A DNA stretch of 64,000 nucleotides from Stenotrophomonas koreensis (GTDB lineage: Bacteria; Pseudomonadota; Gammaproteobacteria; Xanthomonadales; Xanthomonadaceae), in the NCBI RefSeq assembly GCF_001431525.1, contig NZ_LDJH01000006.1:124001-188000 (forward strand), in the 5' to 3' direction. The position numbers and the translations under genes were made by a program. Positions within the stretch are counted from its first letter, which is position 1. Each line of letters opens with the position of its first letter. The notes beneath the pieces were generated by a model, which had not been told where the DNA came from, searched no databases, and saw only the letters and a list, made by a program, of their open reading frames with translations. Positions 16,820 to 25,256 of this stretch are shown here, one piece after another.

Positions 16820-17413
16820 ATGTCCAAAAAGACCTACCCGTCCTCGGCCGAGGCCCAGCTGTCGTTGGGCTTTGGCAATGACATTCCGACCCAGCGGCTC
16901 TACTTTGCCGTCGTGCCGGAGCCGGAGGTGTGCGAGCGGATTGGCGAATTGGCCGAGGCCCTGCGCAGTGAGCATGGGCTGCAGGCGGTGCTGACCGGCG
17001 AAGAGGTGCCGCTGATCATCCTGCAGCACATCGGCGACTTTGCCGGGGTCAATGCCCGTCTGCTCGGGCGTATCTGCCAGGCCGCGCGCAAGGTGCAGCG
17101 GCCGGCCTTCGAGGTCTGTTTCGATTACGTCGGCTCGTTGCCCGGTGATGGCCGCTACCCGTTCGCCCTGCAGTGTGGCCCCGGGGCCGACCTGCTGCTG
17201 GACCTGCAGGCCGATATCCTCAAGGCCATGCAGCCGGTGCTGGGCCGGATCCGGCCGGGGCTGCCGCCGCATATCCCGATGTTGACCGACAGCCGCCAGG
17301 TGGCCGAACAACCGGTGCAGTCGATGCGCTGGCTGGTGCGTGAGTTCGTGCTGCTGCGCCAGTTCCTGGGCCAGGATCGCGAAGAGCTGGAAGGCATCTG
17401 GTCGCTGGGTTGA
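16820..17413 (+). CDS. 2H phosphoesterase / 2'-5' RNA ligase-like protein with altered HxTx motifs
   Basis: 197 residues resembling the ThpR/LigT family that acts on 2'-5' or cyclic phosphodiester bonds in RNA. Opening QRLYFAVVPEPEVCERIGELA is characteristic. The two catalytic HxTx tetrads of the family appear as HIGD (in LILQHIGDF) and HIPM (in PPHIPMLT): both histidines remain, but neither threonine/serine does. It may be a diverged enzyme or a binding protein. The start ATG at 16820 follows the array B region directly, so the promoter lies in or just after array B. Followed closely by an HD-domain gene. Confidence 0.75.
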   Translation: MSKKTYPSSAEAQLSLGFGNDIPTQRLYFAVVPEPEVCERIGELAEALRSEHGLQAVLTGEEVPLIILQHIGDFAGVNARLLGRICQAARKVQRPAFEVCFDYVGSLPGDGRYPFALQCGPGADLLLDLQADILKAMQPVLGRIRPGLPPHIPMLTDSRQVAEQPVQSMRWLVREFVLLRQFLGQDREELEGIWSLG

Positions 17414-17461
17414 GTGCTGTCGCCCTTGCTGCAGGCATCAGCTTGTGCCGATGATGGAGCG

Positions 17462-18085
17462 ATGAGCGATTCCCCCCTTTTTCCACCACTGCAGCTGCCG
17501 GCGCCGATGCTGGAGCAGCTGCGCGCGCTGCATGCGCAACCGCCGCGGGCCTACCACCATTTCGGCCATGCCCAGGCGGTACTGCAGCACTGTGGCCAGG
17601 TGGCTGCCGGACCGGGCTGGCAGCAGCCGGCGGTGGCGCAGCTGGCCGCGCTCTACCACGATGCGGTCTACGTGCCCGGACGCAGCGACAACGAGGCGCG
17701 CAGTGCCGCGCTGGCCGCACAGGCGGTGGCGCGCTGGCTGCCCGATGCTGGCATCGATGTGCCGGCCCTGGTCCGCATGATCGAACTCACCGCCCGGCAT
17801 GGCCAGCTGGAGCCGTCCCAGGTCAGTACCGACCAGGCCCTGTTCCTGGATTGCGACATGGCCATCCTGGCGGCACCGTGGCCGGTATTCAGCCGTTATG
17901 ACGCCGACATCGCCAGCGAGTTTGCCGGGGTGGTGCCGCGCTGGCTGTTTGCCTGGCGCCGGCGGGCCTTTCTCAAGGCCCTGCTCAAGCGGCCGCGGAT
18001 CTACCTCAGTGACTGGGGGCATGGCTGCTTCGATGCCCCGGCCCGGGCCAACCTGTCACGCCGTTTGCTGCAGGGCGTGGCGTGA
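17462..18085 (+). CDS. HD-domain metal-dependent hydrolase-like protein
   Basis: 207 residues. The HD signature is spread over RAYHHFGHAQAV (first His), AALYHDAVYVPG (His-Asp pair) and DCDMAILAAPW (last Asp), the pattern of small predicted HD phosphohydrolases similar to YpgQ/YfbR-like proteins. ARSAALAAQAV and IELTARHG are also typical of this branch. The substrate is unknown; nucleotides are likely for the family. GATGGAGCG just before the ATG provides the ribosome site. 48 bp after the RNA-ligase-like gene, so probably co-transcribed. Confidence 0.8.
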   Translation: MSDSPLFPPLQLPAPMLEQLRALHAQPPRAYHHFGHAQAVLQHCGQVAAGPGWQQPAVAQLAALYHDAVYVPGRSDNEARSAALAAQAVARWLPDAGIDVPALVRMIELTARHGQLEPSQVSTDQALFLDCDMAILAAPWPVFSRYDADIASEFAGVVPRWLFAWRRRAFLKALLKRPRIYLSDWGHGCFDAPARANLSRRLLQGVA

Positions 18086-18133
18086 TGATTAGAATCACCG
18101 ATGTCTGGTTGAACCCGCCTGGCGGGCAAGGTA

Positions 18134-18304
18134 ATGACTGATCCTGTTGATGACCCACGGCCGCTGCCCCCTCAGCCGCCCGCCGATAACGAATGCTGTG
18201 GCAGTGGTTGCCCGTTGTGCGTGCTGGATCTTTACAGCGAGGAACTGGCTGCCTACCGGCTGCGTCTGGCGCAGTGGCTGCAACGCCATCCCGAGCAGGC
18301 GTGA
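18134..18304 (+). CDS. Small Cys-rich protein, oxidoreductase-like N-terminal family (56 aa)
   Basis: 56 residues. A Pro-rich start (PRPLPPQPPA) is followed by NECCGSGCPLCVLDLYSEEL, the signature of the oxidoreductase-like N-terminal domain family (CCGxGCxxCVxDxYxxEL). These four or five cysteines may bind metal. AAGG lies just before the ATG. Its TGA overlaps the GTG start of the next gene (GTGA, 18301-18304), which supports both starts and coupled translation. Confidence 0.8.
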   Translation: MTDPVDDPRPLPPQPPADNECCGSGCPLCVLDLYSEELAAYRLRLAQWLQRHPEQA

Positions 18305-18990
18305 ACAACCCTGACCTCCGGCGTGTGCGCGGGTTGGCCTGGGCCGGTGTGCTGGGCTGTGTGTTTTTCCTGGTCGCGGCTGGCCTGTTGCAGCTGACCC
18401 GCAGTGACCTGGATCCCTGGCAGCACACCTTGAGTTTTTATCTGCATGGCCCCGGCAGCCTGTGGCTGTGTCTGGCTTACCTGTTGCTCGGTGTGGCGAT
18501 GGCCGCCGGCGGCCGGCTGCTCTGCCGTCTGGCGCCGGCGCCGTCGCCTGCCGGGCAGGCGGTGATGGCCTGCCTGGCCGTGGCCGGTGTCGGGCTGGTC
18601 TGCGTGGCTACCGGTGACCGCCTGTTTCCACCGGATCAGTTGAGCAGGCCGGGCCTGTTCCATCATTTCACCGCCTATTGCGCGTTTGCCGCCGTGTTGC
18701 TGGCGCTGCCGGTCCAGGCTTTGCGCTTTGTCGCCCACCCGGGCTGGCAGCGCTGGGCCTGGACAGCGGCAATCGGCACCTTGCTGTGCTGGAGCCTGGC
18801 CTGGCTGCATGTCGCCGGCGTCGCCTGGCTGCCACGCGGCGGTGGCCAGAAACTGCTGATCGCGCTTCTGGTCAGCCTGCTGCTGGCGGCGCTGCTTGGC
18901 TTGTTGCATCGTCTTGCTGCAAAGCACGGCAACAGCAGGGACAATGCCGGCACGACTTTTTCAAGCGATGCAAACCACCACCATGATTGA
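18301..18990 (+). CDS. DUF998 integral membrane protein
   Basis: 229 residues with six predicted membrane helices: VLGCVFFLVAAGLLQ, LWLCLAYLLLGVAMA, AVMACLAVAGVGLV, FAAVLLALPVQAL, GTLLCWSLAWLHV and LLIALLVSLLLAALLG. Between them are DPWQHTLSFYLHG and ATGDRLFPPDQ...HHFTAY, the features of DUF998. Function unknown. Starts with GTG at 18301 overlapping the stop of the small Cys-rich gene. Its end overlaps the RidA gene start by 8 bp. A second DUF998-like gene lies at 39738-40364. Confidence 0.82.
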   Translation: MNNPDLRRVRGLAWAGVLGCVFFLVAAGLLQLTRSDLDPWQHTLSFYLHGPGSLWLCLAYLLLGVAMAAGGRLLCRLAPAPSPAGQAVMACLAVAGVGLVCVATGDRLFPPDQLSRPGLFHHFTAYCAFAAVLLALPVQALRFVAHPGWQRWAWTAAIGTLLCWSLAWLHVAGVAWLPRGGGQKLLIALLVSLLLAALLGLLHRLAAKHGNSRDNAGTTFSSDANHHHD

Positions 18991-19330
18991 ACGCTTTGAC
19001 TGCGGCCCGCGCCTGGCCGAAATGACCGTGCACAATGGCGTGGCCTACCTGGCCGGGCAGGTTCCCGAAGACACCAGTGCCGACATCACCGGGCAGACCG
19101 CCCAGGTGCTGGCCGAGATCGATGCGCTGCTGGCCCGTGCCGGCACCAGCAAGCAGCACATCCTGCGCGCCGAGATCTTCCTGGCCGACATCAACGATGC
19201 CCCGGGCATGAACGTGGCCTGGGATGCCTGGGTACCGGCAGGGCACGCCCCGGCCCGCGCCACCATGGAAGCCAAACTGGTGAACAAGGACTGGAAGGTG
19301 GAGATCGTCATCACTGCCGCCATTGCCTGA
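18983..19330 (+). CDS. RidA/YjgF-family enamine-imine deaminase
   Basis: 115 residues; RidA proteins hydrolyse reactive 2-aminoacrylate and related imines. The family arginine is in HAPARATMEAKLV and the following VEIVITAAI is the conserved C-terminal strand with its glutamate. ATG at 18983 (MIERFDCGP) gives normal family length; ATG at 18968 would add five residues, and neither has a good ribosome site. It overlaps the DUF998 gene by 8 bp. A 78-bp piece of its 3' end, with a single mismatch, recurs 5 kb away at 24216-24293. Ends in a bidirectional terminator. Confidence 0.9.
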   Translation: MIERFDCGPRLAEMTVHNGVAYLAGQVPEDTSADITGQTAQVLAEIDALLARAGTSKQHILRAEIFLADINDAPGMNVAWDAWVPAGHAPARATMEAKLVNKDWKVEIVITAAIA

Positions 19331-19350
19331 TCCAGGCGGGCTTCTGGTGC

Positions 19351-19386
19351 AACGAAACCGGGCGCCGCAGGGCGCCCGGTTTCGTT
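19351..19386. terminator. Bidirectional terminator, 16-bp perfect stem
   Basis: AACGAAACCGGGCGCC (19351-19366) pairs perfectly with 19371-19386 across loop GCAG. It separates the convergent RidA and TonB-dependent receptor genes and serves both. Confidence 0.92.
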
Positions 19387-19402
19387 GTTGCCGTTGCTCG
19401 GC

Positions 19403-22042
19403 TCAGTAGCGGTAACTGATGTTGGCCATCCAGGTGCGGCCCACTTCCAGGTCGGCACGGAACAGGTCACCGTTCGGGCCGGTCAGGCGGCCACGCTGGG
19501 CACCGAACAGGTTGCGGCCTTCCAGACGCACCTGCCAGGCCGGGTTGATCATCCACTTGGCGGTCAGGTCATAGGTGGTGAATGGCTTGATCCAGATGTT
19601 CTTCCACGGCTCGACAGCAAACTCTTCCAGGTACTTGCCCTGGTGGTTGGCCGACAGGCGGATTTCCGAGCCGCGTGGCAGGGCCCAGAACAGCGACGCA
19701 TTGCCGGCCACCTTGGACTGGTACTGCAGCTGGTCCAGTGCCAGCTTCTGGCCCTGGTAGAGGTAGGAGGACTTGCCTTCCACCAGCATCAGGTTGAACG
19801 AGGCGCCCAGCGGGGCCAGTGCCGGATGCAGGGCCGCGAAACTGCTGTTGACCACACCCAGTTCCAGGCCGGTGTAACGGGTGCGCTCGCCATTGATCGG
19901 CGAGGTCACCGTCCATACCTGGCCATCGATGGTCTCCTGCTGGGATACCGACAGGATGTCATCGTCGATCTGCTTGTTGAACACCGTCGCGGTGAGCATG
20001 CCCAGGCCATCGCTGAAGTAGAACTCAGCGCCCAGATCCAGGTTGGTGGACCGGCGTGGCTGGATCTGCGGGTTGCCGCGGTTGATGGTCAGCTCCAGCT
20101 CGTCCACGTTTTCCACCGTGGCGATGGATTCGGGATTGGGGCGGCCCAGGGTCTGCGAGGCCGATGCCTTGAGCTTCCATCGCGGGCTGATTGACCAGCT
20201 GGCATTGAGGTAGGGCAGCCATTCGCTGGCGCTGTCACTGGCCTTGGCCTGGCCTTCCAGGATCTGCCCGCCCAAGGCCCGGGCCATGCGTGCGTCGAAC
20301 TGGGTGCGGTCCAGGCGCAGGCCGGCAGACAGGCGCAGGGTGTCGGTGGAGTACAGGCCGTTGATGTAACCGGCCACGGTACGTTCGTCGTACTGGTAGT
20401 CATTGACCAGGCTGTTGTAACGCGACAGCGCCGGGTCCACGGCCAGGGTCGGAACCACGTTGTTCCAGAACTGGTCGGCATCCAGCCACAACGCCGGCTG
20501 GCTGTAGCCGGGGATGGCGAAGTCCGGGATGAAGGAGATGCCTTCCAGGGTGGCCTGGCGCTGGCGGTAGTAGGTCGCGTCGATGTCGCGCTGCATGTCC
20601 ATCTGGCGCACTTCCAGGCCAGCGGTGAAGCCCAGGCCACGGTCGTCGGCATCGGCGTTGTGGCCGAAGTCCGCCCGCAGGTGCGAAACGTAGGAATGCG
20701 CCTCGCGCACGTCGCGGTAGGTATTGCGGTTGCTGAAGTTGGCCCCGTCCAGCAGGGCGCTGGCGTTGGCGGGGTCGAAGCTGGCCAGCTTGCCGGACAT
20801 GTCGTAGTCCAGGCGGGTATTGGGGTTGTAGACGAAGGTCACAAACGGCCGGGTGGACTGGTACCAGGCGCGTGAACGGCCAGCATCCACACGCAGGCGG
20901 TTGTCATCGTCGATGGCCCAGTCCAGGTTGCCCTGCAGGCCCATCTGGTCGCGGTTGAAATCGTTGTAGCGCCACTGCGAGTCCACCCCGCGGATGCGGG
21001 CGCTGCCACTGCTGGCAGTCAGGTCCTGATGTTGGTCCAGGTTGAACACGCGGTTGGTGTTGCGGGTTTCCTGCTCATCGGAGTAGTAGGCAAAGCCAAA
21101 CAGCGAGGCCTGCAGGCGTTCATTGGGGCGCCAATCCAGGCGCACGGTGCCGCCATGCTTGGTGAACATGTTGGTGTAGCTGTGGGCGCCGAAGGAGTCC
21201 GGTGCGGCCACGCCATTCCAGTCCGGTGAGGTCGGTGCCACCGCCGCGCCCTGGTCGTTGTAGTACAGGCGGTTGGTGACCACGTTGTTGGACTGGGTGC
21301 GCGGGCGCTGCTGGTACATGCCGGTGACCATCAGGCCGATGGTGTCGTTGGCAAAGGTCGGCGCCCAGCTCAGCTGGGCCGAGCGACCGTAAGGCGAGTG
21401 CTTGCTGTCGCGGCCGGCGCTGTTGTCATCGGGCACGTCCATGTAGGTGGAGTAGCTGCTGCCGACGGTGGCGGTGAAGATCGACTGGCCGGCGTCGAAG
21501 GCGCTGCTGGGCACAATGTTGATCAAGCCGGCCAGGGCGCCGGCATCGTGTTCGGGGGACAACGACTTGAACGCCTGCAGCTGTTGCACTGCGCCGCTGG
21601 GAATGACCTGCAGGTTGATCTTGCGGGTGCCTTCGCCGTGGTCGCCAGTGGTGGCGATGCTCAGCCCGTTGAGGGTGACCGGCACGTAGTCGGGATGGGC
21701 CGCGCGGATGGAGGCGAACTGGCCGATGTCATCGTTGTAGACGGTGGTGACACCGGCGATGCGGCGCAGGGATTCGGCAATGGTCAGGTCCGGCAGGGCA
21801 CCGATGTCATCGGCACTGAGGCTGTCGACAATGCCCGCCGATTCGCGGCGGGCATCGATTTCGGCGCGGGCCTGCAGCTGCGAGCCGGTCACGGTGATGG
21901 CATCAAGCTGATGGGCATCGGTGGCCGGGGCGGTGTCATTGGCCAGCGCGGCGGTGGCCACCGGGGCCAGCGCCAGGGCCAGCGCGGTTGGCAGCAGGCG
22001 TGGGCGGAGGCGGGCAAGCGGAGGGGATACGGACGTTTTCAC
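19403..22042 (-). CDS. TonB-dependent outer-membrane receptor
   Basis: About 879 residues. A signal peptide (LARLRPRLLPTALALALAPVA) precedes a TonB-box-like DAITVTGS, then a plug domain (ADDIGALPDLTIAESLRRI, GVTTVYNDD) and a beta-barrel ending in WMANISYRY with a terminal aromatic residue. DALPD-type plug motifs and the size put it in the Xanthomonas-type TBDR group of carbohydrate or oligomer uptake receptors. The start is probably GTG at 22042; ATG at 22066 is possible. It lies downstream of a secreted metallophosphoesterase on the same strand (94 bp gap), suggesting import of a product of that enzyme. Confidence 0.9.
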   Translation of the reverse strand: MKTSVSPPLARLRPRLLPTALALALAPVATAALANDTAPATDAHQLDAITVTGSQLQARAEIDARRESAGIVDSLSADDIGALPDLTIAESLRRIAGVTTVYNDDIGQFASIRAAHPDYVPVTLNGLSIATTGDHGEGTRKINLQVIPSGAVQQLQAFKSLSPEHDAGALAGLINIVPSSAFDAGQSIFTATVGSSYSTYMDVPDDNSAGRDSKHSPYGRSAQLSWAPTFANDTIGLMVTGMYQQRPRTQSNNVVTNRLYYNDQGAAVAPTSPDWNGVAAPDSFGAHSYTNMFTKHGGTVRLDWRPNERLQASLFGFAYYSDEQETRNTNRVFNLDQHQDLTASSGSARIRGVDSQWRYNDFNRDQMGLQGNLDWAIDDDNRLRVDAGRSRAWYQSTRPFVTFVYNPNTRLDYDMSGKLASFDPANASALLDGANFSNRNTYRDVREAHSYVSHLRADFGHNADADDRGLGFTAGLEVRQMDMQRDIDATYYRQRQATLEGISFIPDFAIPGYSQPALWLDADQFWNNVVPTLAVDPALSRYNSLVNDYQYDERTVAGYINGLYSTDTLRLSAGLRLDRTQFDARMARALGGQILEGQAKASDSASEWLPYLNASWSISPRWKLKASASQTLGRPNPESIATVENVDELELTINRGNPQIQPRRSTNLDLGAEFYFSDGLGMLTATVFNKQIDDDILSVSQQETIDGQVWTVTSPINGERTRYTGLELGVVNSSFAALHPALAPLGASFNLMLVEGKSSYLYQGQKLALDQLQYQSKVAGNASLFWALPRGSEIRLSANHQGKYLEEFAVEPWKNIWIKPFTTYDLTAKWMINPAWQVRLEGRNLFGAQRGRLTGPNGDLFRADLEVGRTWMANISYRY

Positions 22043-22136
22043 GAAGGCAATTCCTGTTTCAAGCATCAAGGCCATGGGGGAGGCGCAGGCGCAGCCCTCC
22101 CCGGGCAGGCCGGGGAGGGCTGGAACGTGGTGGGTG

Positions 22137-23465
22137 TCAGCGGGCGAAGCGCTGGTGGAAGCCGTCCAGGGCAATGCGGAAATCGTCGCGGGCCCGGAAC
22201 TGGGCGTCGCTCAGATGGGACTGCTGCTCGGCTTCCTTGTACCAGCGGCCGTAGTCGGGGACCTGGGTGCTGTACTTGCCGTAGTGGGTGGAATAGGTGC
22301 GCACATGGATGGACGGATTGTCGTCATCCAGGTTGAACTGCAGCAGGCGCAGCCAGCCATCACCGGTCAGGGTCTTGCCCTGGTGCTGCGGGGCGGCCTG
22401 GCGAGCCACCTGGCCACGCGGCTGGAAGTCCGACAACAGGTGGTGAACCAGGTTGCCCTCATCGTTGCGGGCAATCCCGTGGCCCTGGCCGCCGATGTGG
22501 CCGCTGAGCACCAGGAAGATCTGGTCGTGCTGGCTGATGAAGTCATCCCAGACCATCTGCGGGTTGTTGTCCTGCGGATCGACCAGGCTCATATCCAGCG
22601 AGCCGCCGACGGCAAAACGGCCGGCGCGATCAGTGAACTTGTGGGTGGTGACGATGGTCGGCACACCCGGGTGCTGCTTGATCACCCGGCGCGCCCAGGC
22701 CAGCGAGCTGTCCGGCGCATCGAACTGCAGGCCGATGTGCAGCAGCTGGCACTGCCCGGCGTTGATCAGCTGGGCGCTGTCGGCACCGCCGTCATTGGAG
22801 GCCACATACCAGGGCTTGTCCTTGAACAGCGGGGACTGGTCAGAGAACACCGAACGGAAACCATCCAGGCCGCCGAAGTGGCGGATGCCCTGGTGCAGGC
22901 CGTAGGCGTTGTCCGGGTCGGGCAGGTGGCGATGGTCCACCCACACCGCGTCGTAATCGTGGTTGCCCGGCACGATGGAGAACGGCAGCGCACCGTCCAG
23001 CAACTGCATGCTGGCCAGGGCCATCGGGATCTCGTGGTTGCGTACCCCGTCCGGGAACACGGCCGGCTGGCCGTCGGTCTGTGCTTCGGTGGCGGCAATC
23101 AAGCCGCGGGCGGCATGGCCCGGGTCAACGCGCTGCACGCGGTTCTGCCAGATGTCGCCCAGGTGGGTGGCAAACACAATGTTGCCGCCGTTGCTGGCGG
23201 CATTGTCGGCAATCCAGCGGATCTGCTGCTGGAACATCCTGTGGCCGTCAACCGGGAAGCCGGCCGAACGCTGATGACGGAAATCCAGGTAGTTCTGGCT
23301 GTCAGGGATGGCGGCAATGGTGAAGCTGCCACACTGGCCATTGCGCCAGGCCGGGGACGTTTGCTCGGTGGCCAATGCCTGGCCAGACAAGGTGCAAGCC
23401 AACAGGCTGGCCAGCAGGGAGATACGCACAGTGGATGATGCAGGCACGGAAGACTTCTCGGACAC
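22137..23465 (-). CDS. Secreted calcineurin-like metallophosphoesterase
   Basis: 442 residues with signal peptide (STVRISLLASLLACTLSG, cleavage near ALA). Metallophosphoesterase motifs in order: AAIPDSQN (residues about 51-58), THLGDIWQN (D), VPGNHDYDA (GNHD), TTHKFTD and LSGHIGGQGHG (GHxxxxGH-like). Two metals expected. GFRSVFSDQSP and the C-terminal part match bacterial secreted phosphoesterases found next to TonB receptors. It is first in an operon with the receptor. Substrate is inferred only as a phosphoester or phosphodiester outside the cytoplasm. Confidence 0.88.
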   Translation of the reverse strand: MSEKSSVPASSTVRISLLASLLACTLSGQALATEQTSPAWRNGQCGSFTIAAIPDSQNYLDFRHQRSAGFPVDGHRMFQQQIRWIADNAASNGGNIVFATHLGDIWQNRVQRVDPGHAARGLIAATEAQTDGQPAVFPDGVRNHEIPMALASMQLLDGALPFSIVPGNHDYDAVWVDHRHLPDPDNAYGLHQGIRHFGGLDGFRSVFSDQSPLFKDKPWYVASNDGGADSAQLINAGQCQLLHIGLQFDAPDSSLAWARRVIKQHPGVPTIVTTHKFTDRAGRFAVGGSLDMSLVDPQDNNPQMVWDDFISQHDQIFLVLSGHIGGQGHGIARNDEGNLVHHLLSDFQPRGQVARQAAPQHQGKTLTGDGWLRLLQFNLDDDNPSIHVRTYSTHYGKYSTQVPDYGRWYKEAEQQSHLSDAQFRARDDFRIALDGFHQRFAR

Positions 23466-23767
23466 GGGGGAGTCCAGGCCCGGTCGTCAGTGCATCGCAT
23501 GATCAAGTGCGCCACACAGGCGCCTGCCCAGGTGGGGGTCATTGCAGCGCGTTTGCGTTACGCGCTGGTGACTTTGTGATGACCGTCAAATGTCACGCCT
23601 TGCGCCGGTGCAGTGGTTGCACGCGGCAGGGATGAGCCTGCTGCGCGCTGGCTGCTGCCGGCGCTGTGCGGCCTTGCAGGACAAAAGCCGGCCTGCAGGC
23701 ACCGCAGGGGCACTTGGGCGGCGTCTGAGTGCCGGCAGGATGGCCGTTTGTGCAGGCGCTGGGCTGC

Positions 23768-24037
23768 TCAGGGTAACGCGTCGCTCCAGGCGGCAAATTC
23801 ATTGCCGCCCGGCTCGACGAAATGAAAGCGACGGCCGCCGGGGAACTGGAAGATGTGCCGGGCAATCACCGCGCCGGCGGCGACCACCTGGTGCTGGGTT
23901 GCCTCCAGATCGGCACGGTAGAACACCACCAGGGCGCAGCCATCCAGCGCCGGGCTATCCGGCTGGAGATAAAGAAACCACCATCCAGCCCCTGGTCGGA
24001 GAACGCGCTGTAATCGGGCGCGTAATCGACCAGGACA
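23768..24037 (-). pseudogene. VOC/glyoxalase-family pseudogene (5' end lost, frameshifted)
   Basis: The minus strand reads LVDYAPDYSAFSDQGLDGGFF, then loses one base near SSR, and continues one frame over as CALVVFYRADLEATQ and FPGGRRFHFVEPGGNEF to a stop at 23768-23770. This follows the intact VOC gene at 24366-24731 almost step for step (GLDGGFF, VVLYSDALEATQ, FPGGRRFHFIEPGGSEL). The N-terminal third is missing; the fragment stops near 24037, beside a GNAT remnant. A diverged paralogue that has decayed. 23466-23767 upstream of the phosphoesterase holds no gene I can support. Confidence 0.85.
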
Positions 24038-24068
24038 CAGGGTTACGGGAACGTGGTTGCCGTTCCAG

Positions 24069-24213
24069 CTACATGAAGTAGAAAACGGTTGGCGTCAGTT
24101 TGCCGGACGCGGTGGCGGCAAAGTCGGCAATGGTGCCCGCGCGCTGCCAGCCCAGCCGGGAGTACACCGTTTCGGCGGCCGGGCCTTGCTGGGTATCAAG
24201 CACCTGCAGGGAG
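24069..24213 (-). pseudogene. GNAT acetyltransferase C-terminal remnant
   Basis: The last 48 or so codons of a GNAT N-acetyltransferase: SLQVLDTQQGPAAETVYSRL followed by GWQRAGTIADFA and a VFYFM end with TAG at 24069-24071. The L-x-L-D-T-x-x-G-x-A-x-x-x-Y-x-x-x-G-W-x-x-x-G pattern is the conserved acetyl-CoA-proximal end. Everything upstream is replaced at about 24214 by an inverted RidA fragment, so it cannot make a functional enzyme. Confidence 0.82.
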
Positions 24214-24215
24214 CG

Positions 24216-24300
24216 CGCCCCGGCCCGCGCCACGATGGAAGCCAAACTGGTGAACAAGGACTGGAAGGTGGAGATCGTCATCACTGCCGCCATCCCGTAA
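24216..24300 (+). pseudogene. 3' fragment of the RidA gene (recent duplicate)
   Basis: 24216-24293 matches 19246-19323 of the intact RidA gene at 77 of 78 positions (single difference at 24234). The frame ends AAIP and TAA instead of AAIA and TGA. No 5' part is present. Such close identity beside old decayed remnants suggests a recent copying or rearrangement event, with the breakpoint next to the GNAT remnant. Confidence 0.9.
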
Positions 24301-24320
24301 GCGGCTGCGCCAACCAGACA

Positions 24321-24350
24321 AAAGCCCGCCAACCGGCGGGCTTTTTTGTG
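24321..24350. terminator. Hairpin terminator
   Basis: AAAGCCCGCC / GGCGGGCTTT stem (24321-24330, 24335-24344), loop AACC, T-run after and A-run before. It serves the VOC gene on the minus strand and any transcript from the plus strand. Confidence 0.88.
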
Positions 24351-24365
24351 CAGCAGCGGCGGGGC

Positions 24366-24731
24366 TCAGGTGGCCGTGGCAGACCACACCGCCAGCTCGC
24401 TGCCGCCGGGCTCGATGAAGTGGAAGCGGCGCCCGCCGGGGAAGTCGAAGATCGCCTGTTCGATCACTCCGCCGGCCGCTTCGACATTGGCCTGGGTGGC
24501 TTCCAGTGCATCGCTGTAGAGCACCACCAGGACGCTGCCATTGCGCGAATGCGCCGGCGTGGAGGCCTGGAAGAAGCCGCCATCCAGGCCGGCACCGGTG
24601 ATGGCCGCGTACTGGGGGCCGTAATCGATGAAGCCCCAGCCGAAGGCCTTCTGGAAGAATGCCTTGGTGGCTGCCAGGTCGCGGCTGGGCAGTTCGACGT
24701 AGTGGATCTTGTCGTGGGAGGGATGGGACAT
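24366..24731 (-). CDS. VOC-family (glyoxalase/bleomycin-resistance-like) protein
   Basis: 121 residues, the usual single-domain VOC length. Opening KIHYVELPSRDLAATKAFFQKAFGWGF and GLDGGFF are typical of the predicted lactoylglutathione-lyase-like group, and FPGGRRFHFIEPGGSELAVW supplies the C-terminal metal-side glutamate. Substrate unknown. Start at MSHPSHD is set by family similarity. A broken paralogue lies 330 bp downstream at 23768-24037. Confidence 0.88.
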   Translation of the reverse strand: MSHPSHDKIHYVELPSRDLAATKAFFQKAFGWGFIDYGPQYAAITGAGLDGGFFQASTPAHSRNGSVLVVLYSDALEATQANVEAAGGVIEQAIFDFPGGRRFHFIEPGGSELAVWSATAT

Positions 24732-24816
24732 GGCGTGCTCCGGTTGGCAGGATGCGGCCGCATGCCGCGTCACCGAAGTGGAGCACGCGTGCGGGCCGGC
24801 TGTCACCGTTGGCGGC

Positions 24817-25236
24817 TCAGCCGCGCAGCAGGGTCTGCGTCAGCGGGTCGGGCTGGCCGTCGAACCACTGCGCCAGCGCCCGGGTCAGGCGCGGGTCGCC
24901 GGGCGCAGCCGCCAGCATCAGGGTCAGGCAGGAGCGCAGCTTCAGCGCATCCACGGTGCCGAGCACGGTGTTGGCATCGCGGCCGCACGCGTGCAGGGCA
25001 TCGAGTGCGGCAAACAGGCGTGGCCCCAGCACCGGGTCGGCCAGCCAGGCCCGGGCCTCGTCCACGCTGTTGAGCGCATACAAACGCGCTTTCTGGCTGT
25101 GGCCCAGCCCGGCCAGCTGCGGGAAGACGAACCAGCTCCAGTGCGTGCGCTTGCGCCCGGCGCGCAGTTCGCCAAGCACCTGCTCCCAGACCGGTGCCTG
25201 GGCGGTGTGGAAGCGGGAGAGATCGATGTCCGTCAT
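24817..25236 (-). CDS. DUF1810 family protein
   Basis: 139 residues. DLSRFHTAQAPVWEQVLGEL and THWSWFVFPQLAGLGHSQKA are the DUF1810 hallmarks (WFVFPQ). The family is small and cytoplasmic, in some genomes linked to calpastatin-like annotation without evidence of that function. It follows the ferredoxin gene by 20 bp on the same strand, probably one transcript. Confidence 0.88.
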   Translation of the reverse strand: MTDIDLSRFHTAQAPVWEQVLGELRAGRKRTHWSWFVFPQLAGLGHSQKARLYALNSVDEARAWLADPVLGPRLFAALDALHACGRDANTVLGTVDALKLRSCLTLMLAAAPGDPRLTRALAQWFDGQPDPLTQTLLRG

Positions 25237-25256
25237 GTTCAAGCTGGGCGAAACGG

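Noticed and set aside
23540-23610. Possible PHO box upstream of the phosphoesterase/TonB-receptor operon
   Set aside because: GTCA repeats occur near 23571-23600, but their period is about 7 bp, not the 11 bp of PhoB sites, so I do not call one.
24069-24332. A minus-strand frame giving an intact-looking 87-residue protein
   Set aside because: It is a chimera: the last part is the GNAT remnant, but the first part is the antisense of the RidA fragment (the same peptide appears antisense to intact RidA).
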